Assembly (NCBI RefSeq): GCF_036174265.1
Contig: NZ_CP108055.1
Location: 9,486,001 to 9,550,000, forward strand
Direction: 5' to 3'
Source of the DNA: Streptomyces sp. NBC_00285
GTDB lineage: Bacteria; Actinomycetota; Actinomycetes; Streptomycetales; Streptomycetaceae
Length of the DNA stretch: 64,000 bases
Position 1 is the first letter of the stretch. Every line of letters begins with the position of its first letter. Of this stretch, positions 32,454-41,817 are shown piece by piece. A model generated the notes under the pieces. That model was not told where the DNA came from, did no database searches, and saw only the letters and a program-made list of their open reading frames with translations. The translations under genes were made by a program, and so were the position numbers.

Positions 32454-32750
32454 ATGATCTCAACTCGACGTATCGTCGCCGCCGTCGGTCTCGCCGTCGG
32501 TGTCACCGGCCTCGCCGCCCCCCTCGCGAACGCGGCCGACGCGGCCACCCCGGAGGCGAGTCCGCTCAGCCCGATCGCCATGCTCGACTCGCTCGCGGCC
32601 AGCGACATCCCCGCGGAGCACAAGGCCGACATGCCGAAGGTCTCCGCGCAGCTGAACAAGGCCAACGACCTGTACAAGCTCAACGAGCTGCACCAGGTCA
32701 CCGACCTCGCCGCCCCTGTCACCGGGCTGGTGCCCGCGGTCGAGGCCTGA
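32454..32750 (+). CDS. Small secreted protein with APVTGLV C-terminal motif
   Basis: A 98-residue protein with a Sec signal peptide (1 to about 27, ending LANA). The mature part of about 70 residues has a helical amphipathic middle (IPAEHKADMPKVSAQLNKAND) and the C-terminus VTDLAAPVTGLVPAVEA. The family is not recognised by function, although small secreted proteins of this kind are common in Streptomyces. The C-terminal seven residues APVTGLV are identical to a segment of the NHLM-exported peptide at 3638-3853. It is followed by a strong terminator. Confidence 0.75.
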   Translation: MISTRRIVAAVGLAVGVTGLAAPLANAADAATPEASPLSPIAMLDSLAASDIPAEHKADMPKVSAQLNKANDLYKLNELHQVTDLAAPVTGLVPAVEA

Positions 32751-32768
32751 CCGCTCCCGCATGCACAC

Positions 32769-32800
32769 CGAGGGCCGCCCGGATCACCGGGCGGCCCTCG
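32769..32800 (+). terminator. Terminator after the small secreted protein gene
   Basis: A perfect 14-bp stem (CGAGGGCCGCCCGG and its complement) with an ATCA loop starts 19 bases after the stop codon. Confidence 0.9.
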
Positions 32801-32804
32801 ACGC

Positions 32805-33020
32805 GTGTTCCCTCACGCCCAGGAAGTCGTGGTGCGAGATGTTCCACGAGTAGGCGGCGACCAGGGAGAACAGCACGCGATCACCCCTCCGCAGTTCTCC
32901 GTGCAGAAGTGCCGGTCGGCCATGGCCCTCAAGACCCAGCCGACGACCAGGTCGCCCGCGCTCTCGGTGACGTCCAGCGGCGGCCGGCCGGCGCCTGCGA
33001 GGCATGCCCGCGAACGGGAG
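32805..33020 (-). pseudogene. Possible cytochrome P450 fragment
   Basis: On the minus strand one frame reads LLHGELRRGDRVLFSLVAAY, similar to the P450 segment that precedes the heme-binding loop (G-x-x-V-x-x-S-x-x-A-A-N-R-D). The heme-cysteine motif and any start are absent and the frame is short. The family call is weak. Otherwise this 312-base stretch between 32751 and 33062 holds only the terminator. Confidence 0.25.
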
Positions 33021-33062
33021 ATGCCGATCTACTGCAGAGGCCGGGAAACCGGCGGCGCGAAC

Positions 33063-34817
33063 TCACGCCGCGGTGGCGAGGAACTGCGTCGCCGCCAGCT
33101 CCGCGTACAGCGGATCCCCGGCGACCAACTCCTGATGCGTCCCCACGGCCCGCACCCGCCCGGCATCCATCACCACGATCCGGTCGGCCATCGTCACCGT
33201 GGACAACCGATGGGCCACGACCAACACCGTGGTCGTACGCGCCACATCGGCCACCGTGTCCCGCAACGCCGCCTCGTTCACCGCGTCCAGCTGGGACGTG
33301 GCCTCGTCCAGCAGCAACAGCCGGGGCCGCCGCAACAACGCACGGGCGATCGCCACCCGTTGCCGCTCACCGCCCGACAGCCGCGTCCCCCGGTGCCCGA
33401 CCAGCGTCTCCAACCCGCCGGGCAGCTTGGCCACCAGACCGTCGAGACGCGTCGTCCTCAGCACCCGCGCCACCGCGTCCTCGTCCGCCGCCGGGTTGCC
33501 CAGCAGCAGGTTCTCCCGCAGCGACCCCGACAGCACGGGCGCGTCCTGCTCCACATACCCGATCGCGGAACGGAGTTGGGGCAGATCCCACTCGGCGAGG
33601 TCCCGCCCGTCCAGCGTCACCGCCCCGGACTCGGGATCGTAGAACCGCTCGATCAGCGAGAACACCGTCGTCTTGCCCGCCCCCGACGGCCCGACGAACG
33701 CCGTCATCCCGCGCGCCGGCACATCGAAGGTCACCCCGTGATGGACGTACGGCAGATCGTCGGCATACCGGAACCGGACGTCCGCGAAGGCGACGGCCGC
33801 CGGTGCCGCCCCGTCGGCGGGCAGCGGCGCGGGCAGAGCCGCCGGTTCGGCAGGAAGTTGCAGCGCCTCCTGGATGCGGGCGAGCGCCGCCGCACCCGTC
33901 TGGTACTGGGTGATCGCCCCCACGACCTGCTGGATCGGCGACATGAGATAGAAGACGTACAGCAGGAACGCCACGAGCGTGCCGACGTCGATCGCCCCGG
34001 TCGCGACCCGTGCCCCGCCCACCGCGAGCACCGTGATGAACGCGATCTGCATCGCGAGGCCCGCCGTGTTGCCCGCCGCGGCCGACCACTTGGCGGCCCG
34101 CACACTCTGCCGCCACGACTCCTCGGCCGCCGCGTGCAGCGTCCGCTCCTCCCGGTGCTCGGCCCCGGACGCCTTCACCGTGCGCAGCGCCCCGAGGATC
34201 CGCTCCAGCGACGCGCCCATCACACCGACCGCGTCCTGTGCCTGCCGGCTCGCCCGGTTGATGCGGGGCACGATCACACCGAGAACCGTGCCCGCGGCCA
34301 GGATCACCGCCAGTGTGACGCCCAGCAGCACCGGGTCGACCAGGCCCATCATCACCACGGTCGCCACCAGCGTGAGGCCGCCGGTGCCCAGGCCCACCAG
34401 CGAGTCGGTGGTGACCTCGCGCAGCAGGGTGGTGTCCGAGGTGATCCGGGACATCAGATCGCCGGGTTCGGTACGGTCCACGGCCGTGATGCGCAGCCGC
34501 AGCAGATACGACGACAGTGCGCGCCGAGCGCCCAGCACCACCGACTCCGCGGTGCGCCGCAGTACATACGAACCAAGCCCGCCCATCGCCGCGTTGGTGA
34601 TGACGAGCCCCGACATGATGAGCAACGCGCCGGTGATCGTACGGTCGTGGGACAGGTCGTCGATCAACTCCCTTGCCACCAGGGGCAGCAGCAGGCCGGT
34701 GGCTCCGGTCAGGAGCGAGAGCACGGCACCCGCCAGCAGGGTCCACCGGTGCGGCCGGACATATCCGAGGAGCAGCCGCCAGGTGGGCGGGCCGGTCTCC
34801 GTCTCGGCTGTGCTCAC
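33063..34817 (-). CDS. ABC-type multidrug/lipid exporter (half transporter)
   Basis: A 584-residue protein with six membrane helices (about 20-310) and an ATPase domain (Walker [10 protein letters not shown], signature LSGGERQR, Walker [14 protein letters not shown]-loop VVAHRLST). It has the single TMD-NBD layout of homodimeric exporters. The start is GTG at 34817 behind GAGGGAG. Its low-affinity cargo cannot be guessed. It stands alone, divergent from mscR. Confidence 0.88.
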   Translation of the reverse strand: MSTAETETGPPTWRLLLGYVRPHRWTLLAGAVLSLLTGATGLLLPLVARELIDDLSHDRTITGALLIMSGLVITNAAMGGLGSYVLRRTAESVVLGARRALSSYLLRLRITAVDRTEPGDLMSRITSDTTLLREVTTDSLVGLGTGGLTLVATVVMMGLVDPVLLGVTLAVILAAGTVLGVIVPRINRASRQAQDAVGVMGASLERILGALRTVKASGAEHREERTLHAAAEESWRQSVRAAKWSAAAGNTAGLAMQIAFITVLAVGGARVATGAIDVGTLVAFLLYVFYLMSPIQQVVGAITQYQTGAAALARIQEALQLPAEPAALPAPLPADGAAPAAVAFADVRFRYADDLPYVHHGVTFDVPARGMTAFVGPSGAGKTTVFSLIERFYDPESGAVTLDGRDLAEWDLPQLRSAIGYVEQDAPVLSGSLRENLLLGNPAADEDAVARVLRTTRLDGLVAKLPGGLETLVGHRGTRLSGGERQRVAIARALLRRPRLLLLDEATSQLDAVNEAALRDTVADVARTTTVLVVAHRLSTVTMADRIVVMDAGRVRAVGTHQELVAGDPLYAELAATQFLATAA

Positions 34818-34980
34818 GGTGCTCCCTCGTACCTGGTGACGTGCTGGGCCTTCAGGCTACGTCGGCGCTCTCGCGCGGTGCGGTCGCCCAGCCCTCTTCG
34901 TCCTGGTCCGAGTGCCGTTACCGATCAGTCACGCGTAGGGTCGGACGGGACGTGCACCGGGCGACAGAAGGGGTCAGGCC

Positions 34981-36069
34981 ATGGCGCAGGAGGTACGCGG
35001 GGTGATCGCACCCGGCAAGGACGAGCCGGTGCGGGTGGAGACGATCGTGGTGCCGGACCCGGGTCCGGGAGAGGCTGTCGTACAGGTGCAGGCCTGCGGG
35101 GTCTGTCACACCGATCTGCACTACAAGCAGGGCGGGATCAACGACGACTTCCCCTTCCTGCTCGGCCACGAGGCGGCCGGTGTCGTGGAGTCCGTCGGGG
35201 CGGGCGTCACCGATGTCGCGCCCGGCGACTTCGTGATCCTCAACTGGCGTGCGGTGTGCGGGAACTGCAGGGCCTGTCTGCGCGGGCGGCCCTGGTACTG
35301 CTTCGACACCCACAACGCCAAGCAGCGGATGACCCTCGCCTCGACCGGCCAGGAGCTCTCGCCCGCCCTGGGCATCGGCGCCTTCGCCGAGAAGACGCTG
35401 GTCGCCGCCGGACAGTGCACCAAGGTCGACCCCTCGGTCTCGGCGGCCGTGGCGGGGCTGCTGGGCTGCGGGGTGATGGCCGGCATCGGCGCCGCGATCA
35501 ACACCGGGAACGTCGGCCGGGGCGACACCGTCGCCGTCATCGGCTGCGGTGGCGTCGGCGACGCGGCGATCGCAGGATCGAACCTCGCGGGCGCGGCGAA
35601 GATCATCGCCGTGGACATCGACGACCGCAAGCTGGAGAAGGCCCGCACGATGGGCGCCACCCACACCGTGAACTCCAAGGACACGGACGCGGTCGAGGCG
35701 ATCCGCGAGCTGACCGGCGGCTTCGGCGCCGACGTCGTCATCGAGGCGGTCGGCCGCCCCGAGACGTACAAGCAGGCCTTCTACGCCCGCGACCTCGCCG
35801 GCACCGTCGTCCTGGTCGGCGTCCCCACCCCGGAGATGAAGCTCGAACTGCCGCTGCTGGACGTCTTCGGCCGCGGCGGCTCGCTCAAGTCGTCCTGGTA
35901 CGGCGACTGCCTGCCCTCCCGCGACTTCCCGATGCTGATCGACCTGCACCTGCAAGGCCGCCTGGACCTGGAGGCGTTCGTGACCGAGACCATCCAACTC
36001 GACGAGGTGGAGAAGGCGTTCGAGCGCATGCACGACGGCGACGTCCTGCGTTCGGTGGTGGTGCTCTGA
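34981..36069 (+). CDS. mscR: S-(hydroxymethyl)mycothiol dehydrogenase / nitrosomycothiol reductase
   Basis: A 362-residue zinc alcohol dehydrogenase of class III type that oxidises the mycothiol-formaldehyde adduct. The catalytic zinc site is in [12 protein letters not shown]. The structural zinc site is [15 protein letters not shown]. The NAD-binding motif [14 protein letters not shown] is followed by the acidic VDIDD. The C-terminus ([22 protein letters not shown]) is typical of the family. ATG at 34981 was chosen. The stop overlaps the start of the metallo-hydrolase gene (TGATG), forming the conserved two-gene formaldehyde detoxification unit of mycothiol-producing actinomycetes. Confidence 0.93.
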   Translation: MAQEVRGVIAPGKDEPVRVETIVVPDPGPGEAVVQVQACGVCHTDLHYKQGGINDDFPFLLGHEAAGVVESVGAGVTDVAPGDFVILNWRAVCGNCRACLRGRPWYCFDTHNAKQRMTLASTGQELSPALGIGAFAEKTLVAAGQCTKVDPSVSAAVAGLLGCGVMAGIGAAINTGNVGRGDTVAVIGCGGVGDAAIAGSNLAGAAKIIAVDIDDRKLEKARTMGATHTVNSKDTDAVEAIRELTGGFGADVVIEAVGRPETYKQAFYARDLAGTVVLVGVPTPEMKLELPLLDVFGRGGSLKSSWYGDCLPSRDFPMLIDLHLQGRLDLEAFVTETIQLDEVEKAFERMHDGDVLRSVVVL

Positions 36070-36698
36070 TGGCCGCCCGCATCGAACGCCTCGTCACCTC
36101 CGGGCAGTTCAGCCTCGACGGCGGCACCTGGGACGTCGACAACAACGTCTGGATCGTGGGCGACGACCATGAGGCGATTGTCATCGACGCCGCGCACGAC
36201 GCCGACGCCATCGCCGAGGCAGTCGGCGACCGCAGGCTCACCGCGATCATCTGCACCCACGCCCACAACGACCACATCGACGCCGCGCCCGCCCTCGCGG
36301 ACCGTACCGGCGCGACGATCTGGCTGCACCCCGACGACCTGCCGCTGTGGAAGCAGACCCACCCCGACCGCGACCCCGACGCGCACCTGCGTGACGGTCA
36401 GGTCATCGAGGCGGCGGGCGCCGACCTGAGGGTGCTGCACACCCCCGGCCACGCCCCGGGCGCCGTCTGCCTCTACGACCCGGGCCTCGCCACCGTCTTC
36501 ACCGGCGACACCCTGTTCCAGGGCGGCCCCGGCGCCACCGGCCGCTCCTGGTCCCACTTCCCGACGATCATCGACTCGATCCGCGACCGGCTGCTGGCCC
36601 TGCCGCCCGAGACGAAGGTCCTCACCGGCCACGGAGACCCCACCACCATCGGCGCGGAAGCCCCGAACCTGCAGGAGTGGATCGCCCGCGGCCACTGA
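36069..36698 (+). CDS. MBL-fold metallo-hydrolase, partner of MscR
   Basis: A 209-residue glyoxalase II-like hydrolase with the metal site THAHNDHID, HTPGHAPGAVCLY and FTGDTLFQGG, then LTGHGDPTTIG. Located directly after and translationally coupled to mscR, it probably hydrolyses the thioester (S-formylmycothiol or similar) made by that enzyme. ATG at 36069 overlaps the mscR stop codon. Confidence 0.88.
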   Translation: MAARIERLVTSGQFSLDGGTWDVDNNVWIVGDDHEAIVIDAAHDADAIAEAVGDRRLTAIICTHAHNDHIDAAPALADRTGATIWLHPDDLPLWKQTHPDRDPDAHLRDGQVIEAAGADLRVLHTPGHAPGAVCLYDPGLATVFTGDTLFQGGPGATGRSWSHFPTIIDSIRDRLLALPPETKVLTGHGDPTTIGAEAPNLQEWIARGH

Positions 36699-36807
36699 CG
36701 CGGACAGGTGAGAGACGCCGTACAAAACACGACAGAGGTTGTCCGACTTCCCCGTCATGCTCGTCCCGAGAAGCGAAAACGACATCGGGCACAACGGGAG
36801 GTCGGAC

Positions 36808-37722
36808 ATGTCACAGCCGCTGGAGGGCAAGGTCGCGCTGGTCGCCGGAGCGACACGGGGGGCCGGGCGCGGGATCGCCGTGGAGCTGGGGGCGGCGGGT
36901 GCCACCGTGTACGTCACCGGACGCAGCACACGGGCCCGCCGTTCCGAGTACGACCGCCCCGAGACCGTCGAGGACACCGCCGACCTCGTCACCGCGGCCG
37001 GCGGCCACGGCGTCGCCGTCCCCACCGACCATCTGGACCCGGCGCAGGTCCGCGCACTCGTCGACCGCGTCAGCGACGAGCAGGGCCGCCTCGACGTCCT
37101 CGTCAACGACATCTGGGGCGGCGAGAACCTCTTCGAGTGGGACAGCCCGGTGTGGCAGCACGACCTCGACAAGGGACTCAGGCTGCTCAGGCTCGCGGTC
37201 GAGACCCACGCGATCACCAGCCACCACGCCCTGCCCCTGCTGCTGCGCCGGCCCGGCGGCCTGGTCGTCGAGATGACCGACGGAACCGACGCCTACAACC
37301 GCGTGAACTACCGCAACTCCTTCTTCTACGACCTCGCCAAGACGTCCGTCCTGCGCATGGCCTTCTCCCTCGGCCACGAACTCGGCCCGCGCGGCGCGAC
37401 CGCCGTCGCGCTCACCCCGGGCTGGCTGCGCTCGGAGATGATGCTCGACGCCTTCGGGGTGCGCGAGGACAACTGGCACGACGCCCTCGACCGCGTCCCC
37501 CACTTCGCCATCTCGGAGACCCCGCGCTACGTGGGCCGCGCCGTGGCCGCGCTCGCCGCCGACCCCGACGTGGCCCGCCGGAACGGCGAGTCCCTCGACA
37601 GCGGCTCGCTGGCGCGCACGTACGGCTTCACGGACCTCGACGGCAGCCGCCCCGACGCCTGGCGCTATCTGGTGGAGGTCCAGGACGCGGGCAAACCGGC
37701 GGACGCGACCGGTTACCGCTGA
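36808..37722 (+). CDS. Short-chain dehydrogenase/reductase
   Basis: A 304-residue SDR. The cofactor motif GATRGAGRGIAVEL is followed by TGRST (NADP preference) and the catalytic YDLAKTS, giving Tyr-x3-Lys. The canonical Ser 13 residues before the Tyr is not obvious (DGTDAYNRVNYRNSFFY), so activity may be modified. ATG at 36808 follows GGGAGGT. The end overlaps the next, convergent gene by 10 bases. The substrate is unknown. Confidence 0.85.
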   Translation: MSQPLEGKVALVAGATRGAGRGIAVELGAAGATVYVTGRSTRARRSEYDRPETVEDTADLVTAAGGHGVAVPTDHLDPAQVRALVDRVSDEQGRLDVLVNDIWGGENLFEWDSPVWQHDLDKGLRLLRLAVETHAITSHHALPLLLRRPGGLVVEMTDGTDAYNRVNYRNSFFYDLAKTSVLRMAFSLGHELGPRGATAVALTPGWLRSEMMLDAFGVREDNWHDALDRVPHFAISETPRYVGRAVAALAADPDVARRNGESLDSGSLARTYGFTDLDGSRPDAWRYLVEVQDAGKPADATGYR

Positions 37723-38258
37723 GGCGGCGGGCCGCTCGACGTCAGTGCCCAGCGCGCAGAGTGGCCCGGCGGCAGCGCGAGATCCTCCCGAACGGCCCGG
37801 TAGTACCCCTCGCGTCCGGCGCGCTGACGGTCCATCAGTGCCTGCCACGCGGCCGGGTCACGGGTCTCCGCCCGCAGGAAGGCCTCCATCTCCATCACGG
37901 TGACGACCCAGGTTCGGGCCTGCTCCACCGCCGTGGGGCTGCCGAGCAAAATCAGCGACTCCCCTGCCGGGTCCCGTGCGATCGTCGCCTCGGCCAGCTG
38001 TGACTCGGCTTCCTGGGGCGTCAAGGGGTGCGGGTGCGGATCGTTGCCGAAGTGGGCGGCGACCCGGTAGGTCAGCGTGACGGACCTCTTCAACGCCCGT
38101 GCGTATTCGGCGTACACCGCGAACTTACGGTCCTCCCAGCGGGCCGCCTGCTCCCGCTGGAAGCGGACCTGCTCGCCCCGCACCACCGCGAGATAGGAAC
38201 CGAGCGCACCGATGACAACGCCTATGAGCGCGGGGAGTTGCTGCAAGAACGCGGACAT
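37713..38258 (-). CDS. Membrane-anchored hypothetical protein
   Basis: A 181-residue protein with one N-terminal membrane helix (about 8-27, LPALIGVVIGALGSYLAVV), then a predicted helical, charged cytoplasmic region (FQREQAARWEDRKFAVYAEYARALK and REGYYRAVREDLALPPG). Similar small proteins are common in actinomycetes without known role. It converges with, and slightly overlaps, the SDR gene. Confidence 0.7.
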   Translation of the reverse strand: MSAFLQQLPALIGVVIGALGSYLAVVRGEQVRFQREQAARWEDRKFAVYAEYARALKRSVTLTYRVAAHFGNDPHPHPLTPQEAESQLAEATIARDPAGESLILLGSPTAVEQARTWVVTVMEMEAFLRAETRDPAAWQALMDRQRAGREGYYRAVREDLALPPGHSARWALTSSGPPPQR

Positions 38259-38379
38259 GGACGCAACCTATCCGCCCGGTTGATCAGTCCGAGGGACAGT
38301 CCATCCATTCAGAGGTGCTTAAAGGTTGCTGTAGATCTTTTCACTTGTCCTTCGAGGATCTCTCGGGCAGCGTTCTCGT

Positions 38380-39654
38380 GTGCCGACACCCCCTTCCGCG
38401 TCGCCGTGGCGTACCGCAGACTTTCGCACCCTGTTCGCCGCCAGCACGCTCAGCCAGCTCGGGACGAACGTCAGCTATGTCGCCGTACCCCTGACCGCCG
38501 TCGTGGCCCTGGACGCCGACCCGGGCGAGGTCGGCGCCCTGGCCACGCTCAGCACCCTGGCGTTCCTGCTGATCGGGCTGCCCGCGGGGGCCTGGGTGGA
38601 CCGGATGCGGCAGCGCACGGTGCTGGTCGGGGCGGATCTGGCCCGCGCGGCCCTGTTCGCCTCCGTCCCGCTCGCCTGGTGGGCGGACACGCTCAGCCTC
38701 GGCCAGCTGTACGCGGTCGTCCTCCTGAGCGGCTGCGCGACCGTGTTCTTCGACGTCGGTTCACAGAGCTTCCTGCCCCGGCTCGTGGACCGTGCGGCCC
38801 TGGTGCCCGCGAACACCGCCATGGTCGGACTCCAGGCGGTCGGCACCATCGCCGGACGCAGCGTGGGCGGCGCCCTGGTGCAGATGCTCACCGCCCCCGT
38901 CGCCGTCCTCTGCGCGTCGCTCACCTACTTCGCCTCGGCCGTCCAACTCGCCTTTCTCCGCCGTGAGGCCGCCGCACCCGGCCCCGCGGGCGGCACACCC
39001 TTGCGGGCCCAGATCGCCGAAGGGCTACGCCACGTCTTCGGCAACCCGGAACTGCGCGCCCTCGCGCTCACTGCCGCCCTCACCAACCTGGGCATGCAGA
39101 CCGTCAACACCATGCTCCCGATCCTGTTCGTGCGCGAACTGCGTCTGCCCGCAGCCGCGTTGGGCGTCTTCTGGGCGGTCGGCGGGGTCGGTCTGCTCAT
39201 CGGCGCCCGCTGCGCCCGCCCGCTCGCCGCGCGACTGGGGTACGGCCGTACGCTCGGCCTGGTCGGCGCCGTACTGGCACCCGCCGCGCTGCTCGTGCCG
39301 CTGATCGACCGGGGCCCCTGGTTGTGGCTCGCGGGCGCGGGCTGGGTGCTGGCCCTCTTCAAGACCGGCACGGACAACGTCCTGGGCGTGAGCCTGCGCC
39401 AGCACATGACCCCCGACGACCTGCTCGGCCGAATGAACGCCACGTTCCGGTTCGTGCTGACCGGGTCCCTCGCGATCGGTGCCGCGCTGTCCGGCCTGGT
39501 CGGTGAGCTGGCGGGAGTGCGCGTGACGCTGTGGCTGGGCGGGACCCTGATCGCCGTGGCCTTCCTGCCGGTGTTCCTCTCGCCCGTCCGCTCACGGCGC
39601 GGTCTCCCGGCCCAGCGGACGGCACCGCCCGTGGCGGCCCCGGCACCGAAGTGA
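38380..39654 (+). CDS. MFS transporter (enterobactin-exporter-like)
   Basis: A 424-residue protein with about 12 membrane helices. The loop GAWVDRMRQRTVLVGADL is the MFS A-motif between helices 2 and 3. The overall pattern (FRTLFAASTLSQLGTNVSYVAVPL at the start and a long central loop near 200) resembles the EntS/MefA group of drug or siderophore exporters. The start is GTG at 38380 and no strong ribosome-binding site is seen. There are no neighbouring biosynthetic genes. Confidence 0.85.
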   Translation: MPTPPSASPWRTADFRTLFAASTLSQLGTNVSYVAVPLTAVVALDADPGEVGALATLSTLAFLLIGLPAGAWVDRMRQRTVLVGADLARAALFASVPLAWWADTLSLGQLYAVVLLSGCATVFFDVGSQSFLPRLVDRAALVPANTAMVGLQAVGTIAGRSVGGALVQMLTAPVAVLCASLTYFASAVQLAFLRREAAAPGPAGGTPLRAQIAEGLRHVFGNPELRALALTAALTNLGMQTVNTMLPILFVRELRLPAAALGVFWAVGGVGLLIGARCARPLAARLGYGRTLGLVGAVLAPAALLVPLIDRGPWLWLAGAGWVLALFKTGTDNVLGVSLRQHMTPDDLLGRMNATFRFVLTGSLAIGAALSGLVGELAGVRVTLWLGGTLIAVAFLPVFLSPVRSRRGLPAQRTAPPVAAPAPK

Positions 39655-39872
39655 TCGCACGGATCACCCGCCGCCGTAGACCTGTGTGATCAGCCACAAC
39701 CGTGCCGCACCCGGCCCCGCGCCGGGTACCCGGCGGGTAGCGTCGCCTCGCGGCCCGGGCGAACGCCGAGGTTTGTCACCGTTTCGTCGCAGGGTGCCCG
39801 GCGGTACAACGAAGTCGTGCGGACACCGGTCTACAGGGCAGAGATCGCAGGACCGTACTGAGGAGACAGGCC

Positions 39873-40568
39873 ATGGGGGACATACGCAGACGGGGTGCAA
39901 TCGCACTCGGGATCACCGGACTCGTCGCACCGCTGACACTCGTGCTGGGCGCCGCGCCCGCACAGGCGGCGAGCTGCACCGCGCAGGCGGGGCCGTACCA
40001 GAAGCAGGTGGAGAAGTTCCTCGGCCGTCCGGTCGACGGCAGGCAGTCCACCGCCGACTGCAAGGCGATCAAGGCGTTCCAGACCAAGCACGGCATCACG
40101 CCGAACGCCGGTTACGCGGGTTCCGTCACGTGGGGCGTGATGGACCTCATGAACAAGCAGAAGGCCGTCGGCAGCAACCCCAACAGGGCCGGCACGTGCC
40201 CGGTGAACAAGGGCCGCATCGCCTGCGTGAACCTCACCCTCCAGCTGAGCTGGATCCAGGACGGCAGCAGGCTCGTCTACGGCCCCGTCCCGGTCCGCAC
40301 CGGCCGCGACGGCTACGAGACCCGCACCGGCCTGAAGAAGATCTACTGGCGCGACAAGAACCACGTCTCGTCGATCTACAACGTGCCCATGCCGTACAGC
40401 CAGTTCTTCGACGGCGGCCAGGCCTTCCACTCGGTGAACCTCAGCATGTGGAACCCGCCCGGCTCCCACGGCTGCACCAACATGACCCCCAAGGACGCCA
40501 AGAAGTACTGGTCCCTGCTGAAGACGGGCGACGACGTCTTCGTGTACGGCCGCAAGCCGGGCACCTGA
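39873..40568 (+). CDS. Secreted L,D-transpeptidase with peptidoglycan-binding domain
   Basis: A 231-residue exported cell-wall enzyme. A signal peptide (1 to about 32, ending AQA) is followed by a small peptidoglycan-binding-type region (about 40-90, VEKFLGRPVDGRQSTADCKAI). The YkuD catalytic domain has FHSVNLSMWNPPGSHGCTNM, giving the H..SHGC active-site cysteine motif. It forms 3-3 crosslinks or anchors wall proteins. ATG at 39873 follows GAGGAGA. Confidence 0.9.
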   Translation: MGDIRRRGAIALGITGLVAPLTLVLGAAPAQAASCTAQAGPYQKQVEKFLGRPVDGRQSTADCKAIKAFQTKHGITPNAGYAGSVTWGVMDLMNKQKAVGSNPNRAGTCPVNKGRIACVNLTLQLSWIQDGSRLVYGPVPVRTGRDGYETRTGLKKIYWRDKNHVSSIYNVPMPYSQFFDGGQAFHSVNLSMWNPPGSHGCTNMTPKDAKKYWSLLKTGDDVFVYGRKPGT

Positions 40569-40591
40569 GCGGGCACCCGGCTCGCGTCCCG

Positions 40592-41791
40592 CTACTGGGG
40601 CGCGTCCCCGAAGTCCGGGATCTCCAGCCTGGCCCCACCCTGCCGCGCCGAATCGTGCGCGATGATGCCCGGCAGGGTGTAGCGGGCCGCCACCCAGGCG
40701 TTGACCGAGGGCAGCGACCTGGTGTTCACCGCGGTCACGAAGTCGTCCACCAGGAAGTGGTGGCTGCCCTCGTGACCGTTGTGCAGGTTGTCGAACACCC
40801 GAGGCAGCCGCGCCCGGTCGTGCACCGGAGCCGAGCCCGAGGTGAACGCGGCCCGGAGATCCGGCGCGATGTGCTGAAGTGACGGGTCGTCAGGAGACAT
40901 GGTGGGCTTGGGCTCCAGCAGCTCGCTGATGTCCTTGACGCCCTTCTTGTCCTGCCAGAAGGCGACGGTGGCGAGCTGCTCCATGCTCGCCTCCGTCCCG
41001 AAGAACCGGAAACGCGACTCCCGGATGTGGGACGGATAACCGACCCGCCGGAACTCGTTCGTACGGAACGACCCGCCGCCCGCCACCTCGAACAGTGCCG
41101 TCGCGTTCGAGATGTCGTTGCCGAACTTGCTGACGTCCTTGTCGAACACCCCGTCCCCGCGGTCGTCGACGACACCGATCGCCGATACGCTCACCGCGTG
41201 CGTCTGCCAGGCGCCCAGCACCCCGCCCACCGCGTGCGTGGGGTAGAGCAGCGGGGGATAGCTGGCGGTCTCCTTCCACTTCTCGCCGCCGCTGTACTGG
41301 TACGCCTCGTAGAACCCGAGGTCCATGTCGTGGACGTAGTCGCCCTCGGCGTAGAAGAGCCGTCCGAAGGCGCCCTCGGCGATCTGGTTGCGGGCGTGCA
41401 CGGTCGCCGGGTTGTACTGGCTGGTCTCGCCCATCATGTACGTCAGCCCGGTCGCCCGGACCGCGTCGATGATCGCCGCGATCTCCTCCGTGGTGATCGC
41501 CATGGGGACCGCGGAGTACACGTGCTTGCCGGCGTTCAGGCCCTGGAGGACCAGGGGGCCGTGGGTCCAGCGCTGGGTGAAGATCGCGACCGCGTCGACG
41601 TCCTGCGACTCCAGCATGGCCTCGTACGTGGGGAAGGTGCCGGCCAGTTGCTGTGCGTCGGCGAGCCGCTCGGCCCGTTCGGGCAGCAGATCGGTGACGT
41701 AGACGTCACTGACACCGGGGTGGGCCTGGAACAGCGTGGCGAACTGGCCGGAGAACTGTCCGGCGCCGACGATGCCGATTGAGAACGTCAT
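40592..41791 (-). CDS. Gfo/Idh/MocA family oxidoreductase of the sugar operon
   Basis: A 399-residue NAD(P)-dependent oxidoreductase. The Rossmann motif IGIVGAGQFSGQF is followed by SAVPMAIT, where the family's EKP is replaced by SAVP. The usual conserved Lys is therefore missing, which may change catalysis. It is the last gene after the sugar-binding protein and two permeases, so it probably oxidises or epimerises the imported sugar. ATG at 41791 was chosen by fit to the Rossmann start. Confidence 0.82.
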   Translation of the reverse strand: MTFSIGIVGAGQFSGQFATLFQAHPGVSDVYVTDLLPERAERLADAQQLAGTFPTYEAMLESQDVDAVAIFTQRWTHGPLVLQGLNAGKHVYSAVPMAITTEEIAAIIDAVRATGLTYMMGETSQYNPATVHARNQIAEGAFGRLFYAEGDYVHDMDLGFYEAYQYSGGEKWKETASYPPLLYPTHAVGGVLGAWQTHAVSVSAIGVVDDRGDGVFDKDVSKFGNDISNATALFEVAGGGSFRTNEFRRVGYPSHIRESRFRFFGTEASMEQLATVAFWQDKKGVKDISELLEPKPTMSPDDPSLQHIAPDLRAAFTSGSAPVHDRARLPRVFDNLHNGHEGSHHFLVDDFVTAVNTRSLPSVNAWVAARYTLPGIIAHDSARQGGARLEIPDFGDAPQ

Positions 41792-41817
41792 GACGTGCGT
41801 GCCCTTCAGGGGAGAGA

